From the NCBI GenBank assembly GCA_021234155.1, contig JAJEKV010000044.1, positions 10,204,777 through 10,268,776 of the forward strand: a stretch of DNA of 64,000 nucleotides. Reading direction: 5' to 3'. Shown piece by piece: positions 45,731 to 56,452 of this stretch. A model generated the notes under the pieces. The model had not been told where the DNA came from. It saw only the letters and a program-made list of their open reading frames with translations, and searched no databases. The DNA comes from Isoetes taiwanensis. Lineage: Eukaryota > Streptophyta > Lycopodiopsida > Isoetales > Isoetaceae. Each line of letters begins with the position of its first letter. The stretch's first letter is position 1. A program made the position numbers and the translations under genes.

Positions 45731-45850
45731 AAATGGTGCACTCTAAATGTACGCATTAGTACATCCATTTGAATACATCACGAAATCGTAGGAAAACCTT
45801 AGTGAAAAGCGTACGAAAATACAAAGAAAACCCCCTGTTATTATGCTACA

Positions 45851-45962
45851 TATTCTTGTGCTATGTGACATGGGGCATAGTTTTCCCTGATCAGGATGCT
45901 ACGTCAACTCTTGTGACTCTATGGTAAGAGGTCCTCTAGTGCCAGGCATGGGCTGGGAAGGG
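45851..45962 (+). repeat. Dispersed repeat copy 1, right part
   Basis: TATTCTTGTGCTATGTGACA...GGGCTGGGAAGGG matches 49113-49224 with a few substitutions. Confidence 0.88.
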
Positions 45963-46144
45963 CAAAAGGTGGATCCTCTTTTGCTCTGCTCCATAACGTT
46001 ATCATTATGTCTTTGTAGACCTTAGCATTCACATGTACTGCAAAAAAAAAATACTCAGGTTTCTAAAGGGGAGAATGGTTGCATGTTTATGATCTAGAAA
46101 TCATAATCTTACATTGAGAGCTACCCCTAGCTTCGAGCTTCACT

Positions 46145-46820
46145 AGCCACACATGAGATTCTACCAAATGTCTAGTGTGTAACCAAAGTCTAAATGTGTG
46201 TATAGTAATGAAGTATATAAATAGAACAATACGAACCGTAACCAAGGAAAAAAAGGAAAAAAAAGTTGTGTTGGAGTTACACATGAGATTGTGCCAAATG
46301 TCCACTGTGTTGTCATGTATGTACCAAAGGCTAAATGTGTGTACATTAATAAAGTATGTAAATAGTACAATACCAACTGAAACAAAAATATCAACTGGAA
46401 CAAAAATAGTAATAACTTGAGTTGGAGTTGTGGGGATCATGATAACTTGAGTTGGAGTTGTGGGGTTTTGATCCGCAGACCTCTTATAACCAAAGGTTAA
46501 ATGTGCGTACAATAATAAAGTATGTAAATAAAACAATACAAGATAATAATAATTTGAGTTGGAGCTGTGGGGTTTTGATCCCCAGTCCTCTTGCAACCAA
46601 AGATAAATGTGTGTACAATAATAAAGTATGTAAATAAAACAATACAAGATAATAATAATTTGAGTTGGAGCTATGGGGTTTTGATCCCCAGTTCTCTTGC
46701 AACCAAAGGTTAAATGTGTGTATAATAATAAACTATGTAAATAAAACAATAAAAAAATATATAATTTCAGTTGGAGTTGTGGGGTTTCGATCCCCAGGCC
46801 TCTTGCATCTTGCATCAATA
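46145..46820. repeat. Tandem array, about 107-bp unit, around six copies
   Basis: The unit contains GAGTTGGAGTTGTGGGGTTT then TGATCCCCAG(N)CCTCTTGCAA, and then AAATGTGTGTACAATAATAA and AGTATGTAAATAAAACAATA. Clear starts are near 46447, 46556, 46661 and 46768 (periods 109, 105, 107); earlier units are more diverged. On the minus strand each unit has GGGGATCAAAACCCC or GGGGATCGAAACCCC, resembling a tRNA T-arm/B-box. The long minus-strand open frame here is repeat-derived. Confidence 0.85.
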
Positions 46821-46822
46821 TA

Positions 46823-46847
46823 GAAGAAGAAGAAGAAGAAGAAGAGA
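46823..46847. repeat. (AAG)n microsatellite
   Basis: About eight GAA/AAG triplets at the end of the 107-bp array. Confidence 0.9.
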
Positions 46848-46849
46848 TT

Positions 46850-48650
46850 TTAGCATTTATTTACATCAAAATTATTATTTTCTAAATTGTCTGCTAGATT
46901 TCAATACATCCAACTGCGTTGGACCATCATTACTATGTTGGAGCATGTTTTAATCGAAGGAACACAACAATATGTGGTTCCTAATGGTTGATCCTACAGT
47001 CGTGCAAATTTGTTTTTGGGTTCATACTCCTATTGTCCCACGGATTTTGCCCTTTTGTTTTGCATGAATATGTTGTATAAGAAGATTTTGTGTGAGAAAA
47101 TAGTTGCATTGTGAAATGGAAGTTGTCTGGAGCTCTGTTGTTGCCGAACCTCTTGCCGGTTTGCCTTGGCCGAGCAGTGCAGGTTAAGCACTAGCTTGGA
47201 AATTAATTTTTATGTATAGGAGAATGGTTCCGGGTTTGTAATGTAATGGTCTGATGGCAGAGCTAGGTTATGTTATACATGAGCTTTTGTTATGTTTGAA
47301 GCTTGTTTGAAGCTTGTCCTCATGTAAGGGAAGACTATAACAGTCCTGCCCACCTGATGGGTCAATATACATATTTATGTACGTATATTGAGGGGACAGA
47401 TTTGAGGAGGCAAGAGCTTGGAGACATTAAGAAGGCCAGAGCTTGAAGAGACTGCATCAATCTTCTTATCAAGTGGGGTTTCAGTCTATTTAAGATTTCA
47501 TAGGCTGCGGATTGAGTTTAAACATGATGCAGAAGATGACTTTGGGGTTATAAAGTACTCAATGGTGATTCATGATCTGAATTGAATAAGCTTTCTAATG
47601 TCTGAGTTAATCAATTAATTTAGCAGTGCTCCTTGAGATTTAGCAGGGTTTAATGGATTTGAATCGAATGCATGTGGTAAATGATGAAATCAAAGCTGTA
47701 GATTGAATCAAGAATGTGGATTTTGTCTAAGAAAGAGTACAGTAAATCTAGAGTTAATTCTATGGGCATGAGGCTGATTTAATTGTCTGCTGCAAGTGTT
47801 AAGTAGAAAGGGAAGACTCGAATAAGAGTCTAAAGACCTTATGGGAAGATTTGGGCACGGCTAGATCCAGCCAAAATATCATAAAGATGGGTCAAAATTA
47901 CTCGATTTGGTTGAATCAATGATCAAGAACTGTATGGGAGAGTCCAAACTATCAAAGAAGCAAGGAAACAGGTCATAATTGAGTATGTAGGATCACTTTG
48001 GGCTTTGGAATGGCCGATTTACCATAAGCTTCTCCAGATCAGCCAAATTGATGATAGGAAAAGGCTCTTTTGTTGGGTTACAGGTTTTGCCTTTTTATCA
48101 TGTCTACGCTTTTGTGTTCAATTGTTATTAGGATTAACTTAGTTCCTGGTCTTATAACAAAAGAAGAAGTTAGGAAGGCTTGGAAGAGGTGTCGAAATGT
48201 ATAACCTTGGCTTAGCGCAATCTGATGTATGAAGACAAATTGTATCTTATGAGGCTTGGGGTTCAGTGTATCTTAATAGAAAGACGATTATGAATCAAAG
48301 AAGTTGTTTTAACTAAGGAACATGAACTACTGGAGATAAATAATTATAGCTAGCTAGGATAATTGTACAGGCTTACTCCTGGAGATGGGGCTAGCCTAGA
48401 GATCAGGTGGCAAAGGCTAAATGCAGTTACGGTCGTGAGACCTTAGGGGTTTTTAAGCCAGAAGTATTCGATTTTGGGATTCTACATTAGTTGTACATTT
48501 CAATTCCTTAGCTATGGAAAGTGGGTTTTTAATCGGAATATTAAAAACCTTAGCTAACAATGGTTAGAGATAAATAAATGGTGAAACCTTGGAGATCATG
48601 AGAAGCTGGGCAGCGAGAGCTATATGAGGCATATGGGGCATCTAGATGAG
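46850..48650. other. No gene recognised; between two copies of a dispersed repeat
   Basis: 1.8 kb of sequence with LTR-element-like composition (for example TTGAGGGGACAGATTTGAGG near 47390) but no reading frame or domain I can support. Confidence 0.4.
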
Positions 48651-48651
48651 G

Positions 48652-49224
48652 CTATGGCGTGGAGCACTGTTGTTCTAGGTGTACACTGTAAGTTTCTAAG
48701 TTGTTGCATTATATTTTATCAAAGGCATCATAGTTAATAGATGATCCTCATGGGAGAGTGGTTCTGAGGTAAGGTTTGCATTGTGTTGATTGGGAGCATC
48801 TTTCCTTGTCGTAGCTACATCAATGATAGTTAGGCTTATGGCTTCCTCGACGTGTTTGGATTCTGATCATTATCTTCGTCAGTAACCTAGCTACTTCAAC
48901 TTGGGCAGGTTGTATGGGCAACATAAGCAGCAGTATAATCTAGGCACATGTATACTAAACATTCTAATGAACACCACATGTCATGGTCTTTGCATTATTC
49001 CACTGTTGTCTTGGTAATTGATTATGTCTATTGGAACCTCCGGGGTCGGACTTCTAGGTTCGGTGGTCCAGGTTGCTCCGGCATGCTCATGTTCATCTGT
49101 GATACCCTGTGGTATTCTTGTGCTCTGTGACACGGGGCATCGTTTTCCCTGATCAGGATGCTAAGTCAACTCTTGTGACTCCATGGTAAGAGGTCCTCCA
49201 GTGCCAGACGTGGGCTGGGAAGGG
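48652..49224 (+). repeat. Dispersed repeat copy 2 (uninterrupted)
   Basis: About 573 bp, direct orientation, closely similar to 43843-44300 plus 45851-45962. It supplies the empty site for the 1550-bp insertion. The two copies could be LTRs of a small element, since they flank about 2.7 kb, but they lack TG...CA ends. Confidence 0.85.
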
Positions 49225-50530
49225 TATCCGCATACGAGGTTCACCCCACCAACTCCGCCAATAGGGCTCGTCGAATGTGAGCTGGCTGGGCATTTCTCTG
49301 CTAACAGGGCCTGCATGTAGGCTCGAACTCTTTTACTTAGGGTTTCAAAAAATTCTTTTGTTTGTCGACTATCTTTTGGTTTTTCAATTTGCACAATTGT
49401 GGAGTTGCGGATCTTGTGATTTATTCATGCCAAAGTCTGGTACTATAGTTTGGGGGAGATTTGATTCGAGGTTCTCTTGAATCTGGACTATCTTTTGTTG
49501 AATGCAGTTCCAATTGCCGCTGGTCTCGGTTCTCAGAAAGCCCATCAGTTCGCTGGTTTTCACTGCTTTTGCCTTCTATTTATTTCTTGAGGAAGGCGTT
49601 CAGTTTGTGAGTAGCTTGATTGATTGCTCTGAATTAGGGCATTAAGCAATGCCTTGTATAATAGTGGTCTGTCTTCTGGCATTAGATCCTCAGTGGTGTT
49701 TGCCTGGAGCTTCAAGTGTGGTAATAACGGCCACAAATTTTTGCCCTCCCAGTGGCTGGTGTAGCGAGCTAAATCGACACTTCGATATGCTACTTTCCTC
49801 GAAATTGGCAAGTATCTATTTTGATCTGTCTCTAACGAGTTTGCTATTGCACATCTTTTGAAGCATTTGGTTCGTTATTTCGCATAAACTGGAACATTGA
49901 TGAAAGTGCTTGAAGACTCATTGGCATATTACAATTCAACTCTGAATTAAAGTTGCTCCATATATGACTCTAAGATCCATTCACATGCCAACGATAGGAG
50001 CGCACTCTCCTAAGTGTGTTTTCATAGTCAATGGTTGTCATTACTTGATAGAACAGTTATCCATTGAGTTATTCATTAACTTCTATATGTTATGATTGCC
50101 ATAACTTTTTCATAACACAATTGTGTGATAAACATAATGATAAAATCATATATTTCCCACAAAGACCCTTTATGGTTTAGGTGCAAATTCACATGCATTA
50201 AGAGCTATTTAATATCTAGAATAATAACTAATATGTAGACCATGCTTCTGAAGGTTCTTAAAGCTTATCCATGTTTGCTTTTATTAGGGCCCGAAGGGCC
50301 TTTTTTTCCGGGGGGTTCACTTATAGTAAGGGGGGTATGCCATTTGCGTGCATAGGGTGATCAAAAACACCCCCGTATACGATTTCTTGAAAGGCAAATT
50401 CGACCCCTTCCGTACAAAGTTTACCCCAAGTAGTGGCAAAAAAACCCCCTACCTCTTACGTATACGTATGGAAATGGGTCGAAAAAACCCCCCTACAAGT
50501 CACTCAGGCACATTGTATGGCACTTACAGT
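49225..50530. other. No gene recognised
   Basis: Minus-strand frames at 49161-49394 (QTKEFFETLSKRVRAYMQAL...) and 49560-49811 ([20 protein letters not shown]...) look protein-like and could be gag or host fragments. I do not recognise a family. The rest is AT-rich. Confidence 0.35.
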
Positions 50531-50547
50531 GAATCCCCCTTGCTTTT

Positions 50548-50690
50548 TTTTTTAATGTATCTACCATTAACATTAACAAACACAAACCATTACATCCAAC
50601 ACTCTTAAATTAAAATCCCCCTGAAATTCCCTTTGGTTTCAGTGCATATTCACACGGGGGGTGACGTAGGGCAGCGAGGACTGGGATGGA
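50548..50690. repeat. Single arm of the foldback repeat family
   Basis: AACCATTACATCCAACACTC, TTAAATTAAAATCCCCCTGA and GTGCATATTCACACGGGGGG followed by TGACGTAGGGCAGCGAGGAC match one arm and the loop edge of the foldback at 44.3 kb. Confidence 0.8.
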
Positions 50691-50694
50691 CTTA

Positions 50695-51500
50695 ACTAGT
50701 CAGGACAACAATCCTACTAGCTAATCAAACTACTTTAGTCAATACTGTAGTAGCCTTTTCATTCATACAGTGTCTTGAGCATAGGACAAAGATAATGCAT
50801 CATATCCCGATCTAAAGAAGTTCCCTAACTTTAAACAAATGAAATACCATTGTTTTCATGCAATAATACATTTTCTTACACCTAAGAACCAACATATGCA
50901 TGTCTTTCCATATGCCCAATCATTTTACATTTTCATGCATATCTATTACTTCAACCAAGCACATGGCTAAGGTTCAAACACTTTATATGACTTTAAATAC
51001 ATTGAATACCATTGACTTCTCAAACATACGTTTCATACAAAAGCTTTAACTTTATGCATGCCCTTCCACATGTGTTGGAGCTCAGAGACCGGATCGACCT
51101 TGTCATATCATTGTGCTGTTCACGACCTCTCATGACAGACTGTATGTCCTTCAGCATGGTAGCCACTTGAAGAATACTCGTTTCTCAGTCCAGGAAGTTC
51201 TCTCCCCGATACAACTAACCAGACGACGAGGAGAGTGGTGCAAAGTACGAGAGGCTAGACTGCAAAAAAAGTGGGCAGTATACAGAGGAGGCACAGCCAT
51301 CATCTGCGATCAGTGGCTCCAGAATCCATGGCCGGGATATTCGTCATAGCGCCTCCAACATCCATATTACTCTCTGTTGTTTCTTGTATTATTTTTTCCT
51401 TTATATTGGGGTTCATCCCCTGGTTGTGATTTCTTATGGGGCATAGTCCCCGGGTACTGTTGGGGCTTATGCCCTCTTTCTTTGTTCTGGTCCCATAACC
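50695..51500. other. Unassigned sequence upstream of a LINE fragment
   Basis: A basic frame at 51113-51349 (RRRGEWCKVREARLQKKWAV) is open but unrecognised. From 51360 to 51510 the sequence is T/G-rich. It may belong to the LINE or to what it inserted into. Confidence 0.35.
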
Positions 51501-51512
51501 CATTGGGTTCTC

Positions 51513-52115
51513 GTGGACGCAGTTACTTTGGCCCAAGTGAAAACTGGTCATTATCATGCACACATAAATCCCACTTTGGCACCAGGGCCCCAAGCTTATT
51601 TGCTTGCTTCATTGTCCAGGAACAAGCTTGTAGCTATTGCATCAATTCGCACGGGGTCCCACAGGCTACGGATTGAGACAGATAGATGGGAGCGGCCGCA
51701 ATTGCCGCGAGAAGTGAGACTATGTGCCTGTTGCCAGTTACAGGTTATTGAAGATGAAAGCCATACTCTTCTGAGTTGCCCTGCTTTTGAGATAGTCCGA
51801 AATCATTTTTTGACCTTAGCATTCCATTCCACGCTTTCACAACTTCTCAGAGCACCATCTGTGCATGACTTGGCATTATACATACTTGAGGTTCTAGATA
51901 AACGTCTGCAATTACTGAGCCCTCAGTAGTCATTATCTCCGCTTGTCTAGTATCATCATTACTGCAAAGGTTTTTCCCTTGAAAACCTTTCGAGGCAGGG
52001 GTTTTTTAATCCTAGTAGTAATGATTGTACTAGCCCATTGTATGGGTCCCATGATCTATTGGTCTTCGTGGACGTTAAAAAAACTATTCTATTCTATTCT
52101 ATTCTTATCTTATTT
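51513..52115 (+). mobile_element. LINE 3' end with (TTCTA)n tail
   Basis: 51513-51929 encodes the C-terminal end of the LINE protein: LVAIASIRTGSHRLRIETDR, then LCACCQLQVIEDESHTLLSC and the end of the frame. The 3' UTR runs TTTTTCCCTTGAAAACCTTT, GGGGTTTTTTAATCCTAGTA, GGGTCCCATGATCTATTGGT and CTTCGTGGACGTTAAAAAAA, then (CTATT)n at 52084-52107. It has the same zinc motif and 3' end as the copy ending at 32.17 kb, but a different microsatellite tail. Confidence 0.85.
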
Positions 52116-52615
52116 TTACATGCATTTCCTGCTACAATAATGCATGCAGACTTACACTTTACCATTTATCTCCATTCAACTTTTCATAATACCATGGCTT
52201 ATCCCACTTTTGGTCTCATATATTTCCTTCTGGTATTGCTTGGTCCCAAATACTACCTTATCTATCGATTACCATATTTATTATATTTACTGTCAGATGT
52301 TCAACTTTTCTTTCCTCTTTAACAGCAGACAGCCAAAGTAAGCATTCATTTTATTCTTTTGTATTTTCCTTCCAAATGACCCAAAATTTATTCAGTACTT
52401 TTTAAAGGCATATATTCCTGCTTCTTATTTTAAACATCTCTTTAGCTTTGTTATTTCCTGAAACAGAGTCCTAAGCAGAACAATATAAACCTGCTCTGCA
52501 AGACCGTTAATCATAAACTTTCAGTATCCTATAACATACCAAGTTTAAGAACCAACATTATTTCAAGTAAATTTTGTTTTCACAAAAAAAAAAAAAATTC
52601 GCTTTTTCAAGCAAG
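52116..52615. other. Intergenic, T-rich, no gene recognised
   Basis: Hydrophobic frames arise from the T-rich composition. There is an A-run at 52585-52597 just before the inverted repeat element. Confidence 0.5.
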
Positions 52616-52670
52616 CCAATATGTAGCATAATAACAGGGCGTGTTCTTTGTGTTTTTGTACGCTTTTCAC

Positions 52671-53695
52671 TAAGGTTTTCCTATGATTTCGTGATGTATT
52701 CAAATGGATGTACTAATGCGTACATCTAGAGTGCACTATTTCTGAGCCATTGATTTTAGCTTTTTTTTTTTTTTTTTTTTTCCAATGGTCAACAACCAAT
52801 GGCTCACAACAAAAGCCCTTTTTTTGTGCGTGTGGTGCATAATGGTCAACAATCAATGACTCGCAACAAAAGCCTTTTTTTTGTGCGTGTGGTGTCTTTT
52901 TTTGTGCGTGTGGTGCATAATGGTCAACAACCAATGGCTCACAACAAAAGCCCTCTTTTTGTGCGTGTGGTGCATAATGGTCAACAACCAATGGCTCACA
53001 ACAAAAGCCCTCTTTTTGTGTGTGTGTGGTGCATAATGGGCACATGAAGGGCTTGAAGGGCGCATGTAGTGCGGTTTCCCATAGGCAACACATTTCTTAT
53101 CATAACTTTTGATCCAGAGCTCTGTTTGAGATGATTTTTATTGCGTTGGAAAGCTCTCTCCGAGATCTTTTTGAAGCGTATGATATGGATATGTTTGGTT
53201 AAGGTTTTCCTATGATTTCGTGATGTATTCAAATGGATGTACTAATGCGTACATCTAGAGTGCACTATTTCTGAGCCATTGATTTTAGCCTTTTTTTTTC
53301 CAATGGTCAACAACCAATGGCTCACAACAAAAGCCCTTTTTTTTTGCGTGTTGTGCATAATGGTCAACAATCAATGGCTCACAACAAAAGCCCTTTTTTT
53401 GTGCGTGTGGTGCATAATGGTCAACAACCAATGGCTCACAACAAAAGCCCTCTTTTTTGCGTGTGGTGCATAATGGTCAACAACCAATGGCTCACAACAA
53501 AAGCCCTATTTTGTGTGTGTGTGGTGCATAATGGGCACATGAAGGGCTTGAAGGGCGCATGTAGTGCAGTTTCCCCGCCGGCAAAACATTTCTTATCATA
53601 ACTTTTGATCCAGAGCTCTGTTTGAGATGAGCGTTGGAAAGCTCTCTCCGAGATCTTTTTGAAGTATATGATATGGATATGTTTGGTTAAGTTAT
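52671..53695. repeat. 529-bp segmental tandem duplication
   Basis: TAAGGTTTTCCTATGATTTC at 52671 recurs at 53200, and the sequence between (GTACATCTAGAGTGCACTAT ... GCTCTCTCCGAGATCTTTTT ... GGATATGTTTGGTTAA) is present twice. The reference insertion at 45 kb has it once, so the duplication arose in this copy. Confidence 0.88.
52783..53535. repeat. Expanded minisatellite, about 58-bp unit, two blocks
   Basis: The unit GGTCAACAACCAATGGCTCA, CAACAAAAGCCCTCTTTTTG then TGCGTGTGGTGCATAAT is repeated four to five times in each of two blocks (52783-53040 and 53305-53535). Repetitive peptide frames such as AHNKSPFFVRVVHNGQQ are a by-product. Confidence 0.9.
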
Positions 53696-54229
53696 CTATG
53701 CTAAAATAGCAATTTTTTATTTTCGGGTTTGGTAGGCTTTCACATCCTACCGGTGATTAATCTGAGGATTGCGATATTGGATATTGTTTTATGACTCATT
53801 AGAATGAAGGTTGCAAAAATTACCATGCATTTTTAGATTTTGAGGGCGGTTATTAAGCAAATTCAAGGCTTCTAGATCCTTGTGCTAACAAGCGAGAAAA
53901 AGTTTCCCACTTTGATTTCACACCACAAGAATCCATGGAGGCCAAAAGGTCTTTGCTAAATTCGGTTGAAAAATGTTTGTGTATGGGTGTTGCAAACTTT
54001 ATGACTTTTAGAATAATGGGATCAATCCGCTCTATCTTTATGGTAACTTTTACTTATGTTCTATTTGTTTCATTGTGATGAAATTCAAAAGCTACAGGTG
54101 ATGAAAGCCTCAAATGAATTCTAGTTTTTTTCTGGTTTGAATTCTAAAATTTTTGTCACACCGGGGGAAATAATCCCTAAGGCCCCGAAGGGGCCAAAAA
54201 ATTTTTTTTGCAACACAAACCATTAACAT

Positions 54230-54724
54230 CCAACATATAAAAATTAAATCCCCCAACACATAACAACCAACACATAACAACCATTGACATTAACAACCAA
54301 CACATATTGGGTCCAACACATTTAAATTGAAATCTCCCTTAAACCCCCTTTGGTTTGGGTGCATATTCACACGGGGGGTTACTCCGGGCAACGAGAGCTG
54401 TTGGATAGGCATATTCACCCCTTATTCCTTAATCTACACCGTACATAAAGTTCCTCGTTTGTGGGGTATGCAAGTACAAAATTTGCTATACTGTATAACA
54501 AGATTCGCAAAATACTATAAGATTTCAAGCGGAATACTATATGGTGTTGATTTTGTACGTGCAAAATACAATTATGAGGGCTCTCGCTGCCCTACGTCAC
54601 CCCGTGTGAATATGCACCCAAACCAAAGGGGGTTTAAGGGAGATTTCAATTTAAATGTGTTGGACCCAATATGTGTTGGTTGTCAATGTCGTTGGTTGTT
54701 ATGTGTTGGTTGTTATGTGTTGGT
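54230..54724. repeat. Long foldback, second copy
   Basis: The left arm (54235-54380) and right arm (54590-54724) are reverse complements, sharing GGGTCCAACACATTTAAATT, GGTTTGGGTGCATATTCACA and CGGGG, around a loop nearly identical to that at 44470-44650. Confidence 0.88.
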
Positions 54725-54729
54725 TCTCA

Positions 54730-55480
54730 GTTTTTGGCTTCAACTAACACTTACAAGCCGCAAATAAAGGACATATATATATCTGTTTATGTCATATTCC
54801 TTTCATCAGCTCAATTTCAGTTTTGTTTGAGCGTTGTGCACTAGATGCCAGTTCAAAGTTTCCTTACAAACACTAAGTTACAAAACCGTTAAATTACCAG
54901 TGATTCAGTTATTTCTCTTCATATCTTTCCGCTACCTTGATGTATATAAAATTGCATATTTATCATACTTGAGATCCTTGCAAAGTCTACATATTCGATT
55001 CATTTCATCCTTTGAGCCCGAACTCCTCATAACAGCAAAAAAGAAGCACAATAGCAGAAGAAATTCCACGTACCTGCAGCCAATCATGTAAATGTTAGCA
55101 ATAGACTTGGTAACGATACAAGGGCCAAAAGGTACATTGAGAATTTCTTGGCTCTTCGGCCTTCACCCATTGTACCTTTTTTTTGCCCTTGATTCAATCA
55201 AGCTCAATAAATGAAATGAAATAATCGACTACCATATAATACCAATTAGAGTATGGTTCTAGAAACCTGTCTATTTTTTACATCAATTGTTATACAAAAT
55301 CATAGCAAGCCATGCCTACTCATTCAGTTTGAGGCCTGCCATTCTTTACATTTACTTTTGGATCCTCAGTTTTTATGTAGCATCTGTTTACTTACTTTCT
55401 TATACAAACCTTAAGAAATCACCATATAATGGGTTGAACCGCAGGTTTTTATGACCCTTTATTTAATCTAGCCTCCTAGT
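54730..55480. other. Intergenic, no gene recognised
   Basis: AT-rich, no supportable coding region. Confidence 0.5.
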
Positions 55481-55489
55481 ATTGTTCAA

Positions 55490-56000
55490 AAAACTAGAAT
55501 AAATTTTTCTTTATCTGAGCTTCATCTTCATCAGATGATACTTCCAAGTCTTGTTGAGTTTTCAGGAACAAAATGTTTCGTACTGGGATTTGACCTGGGA
55601 TAACCACCTTGTTGCTTAAAACTATTGTTTCCTTTAGCCAACACCCTGTGTTGTTATCAACATATCCCCTCTTAGATGTATAACCTCTGCCCTGGCTCTC
55701 CTTTCCATTTCTAGAGCTTCAAACTTAGCCAGACTAATTCCCTTTTCAGGCTTTCACACAGCGGGTCCTCTTCTTCAGAGCCAACACTATCCGACCAGCT
55801 TCCAGAACTACTTCCCATTTCTTTAGTTCTGTCTAATAGAGGGAGCATTTCAATGTCATTAAGACTGGCTGGCTACCAGTCACATATTCGGCCTACTGCC
55901 ATCTTTGGCAGTGCATATCTAAACCTTAGATATCCAACTTTACTCTTGATGACTCCTTTTTTCAAGGCCCTAAAGCATTTTGAAGGCTAAATCTATGGGC
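55490..56000 (-). pseudogene. Possible copia-type gag remnant
   Basis: In broken minus-strand frames, acidic and Ser-rich segments appear (KEMGSSSGSWSDSVGSEEED near 55830; SDEDEAQIKK-like near 55510). They are reminiscent of the end of copia Gag, but no zinc knuckle is seen. Weak evidence. Confidence 0.25.
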
Positions 56001-56149
56001 ATCTTTAAATACCCTTAGCTTTAACTTCCTTCCCTGGAATCATATACTTTCATATTAATTCCTAATCATATGTCAAGTTCTCAACTTATAGACCTTGCAT
56101 GCAAGGTTCTTTTATACTTAAACCATACACCTCCTTTTATTTAAAAAAA

Positions 56150-56292
56150 AAAAAAAGCTTTGAAAACCTTTCAAGGTAGGGGTTTTTTAATCCTAGTAGT
56201 AGTGGTTATACTAGGCCATTGTATGGGTCCCATGGCCTCTTGGTCTTGGTGGACATTAAAAAATCTATTATACTCTATTCATTCTACTAAAA
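56150..56292 (+). mobile_element. LINE 3' UTR with diverged TTCTA-type tail
   Basis: TTTGAAAACCTTTCAAGGTA, GGGGTTTTTTAATCCTAGTA, GGGTCCCATGGCCTCTTGGT and CTTGGTGGACATTAAAAAAT, then CTATTATACTCTATTCATTC. It is a very short 5'-truncated copy of the family at 51.5-52.1 kb. Confidence 0.85.
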
Positions 56293-56364
56293 TCATCAAT
56301 AAAAGATATATAATATCTTTTACCTATTCTCTCCTTGTATATTTAATGGTCCACAAAGATCTAT

Positions 56365-56452
56365 ATGCACTAGCCCATTGTATGGGTCCCATGACCTATT
56401 GGTCTCCGTGGACGTTAAAAAAACTATTATATTCTATTCTATTCCTTTTTTA
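56365..56452 (+). mobile_element. LINE 3' terminus with (TTCTA)n tail
   Basis: CTAGCCCATTGTATGGGTCC, CATGACCTATTGGTCTCCGT and GGACGTTAAAAAAACTATTA are followed by TATTCTATTCTATTC. It is a second truncated copy about 75 bp downstream of the previous one. Confidence 0.85.

Larger units (their letters stand above)
44301..45850 (+). mobile_element. 1550-bp insertion with TATTC target duplication
   Basis: Copy 1 of the dispersed repeat reads ...CTGTGGTATTC before and TATTCTTGTGC after this segment. The uninterrupted paralogue at 49107-49130 reads CTGTGGTATTCTTGTGC once. The insert therefore has exact ends (ACACAACC...TATGCTACA) and a 5-bp duplication TATTC (44296-44300, 45851-45855). It contains a long foldback, a 600-bp unique part and a minisatellite. 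It lacks terminal inverted repeats and any domain-bearing ORF. It is non-autonomous; its class is undetermined. A reversed relative is at 52622-54724. Confidence 0.85.
52622..54724 (-). mobile_element. Inverted, expanded relative of the 1550-bp insertion
   Basis: Starts TGTAGCATAATAACAGGG, the exact reverse complement of the right end of the insertion at 44301-45850. It then follows that element's whole length in reverse, ending with the foldback arms (54230-54724). It is longer because a 529-bp segment is duplicated and the minisatellite is expanded. No target duplication is evident at its borders, so the ends may be eroded. Confidence 0.85.

Noticed and set aside
46087-46818. 243-codon minus-strand open frame rich in Tyr/Leu/Ser
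   Set aside because: It follows the 107-bp tandem array exactly and repeats the same peptide each unit, so it is satellite-derived.
52783-53535. CRISPR-like regular repeat array
   Set aside because: Plant nuclear DNA; the units are contiguous tandem repeats without unique spacers and there are no cas genes.
52713-53601. Repetitive peptide frames (AHNKSPFFVRVVHNGQQ repeats) on both strands
   Set aside because: They are translations of a 58-bp minisatellite whose unit count varies between copies. There is no start context or conserved protein.
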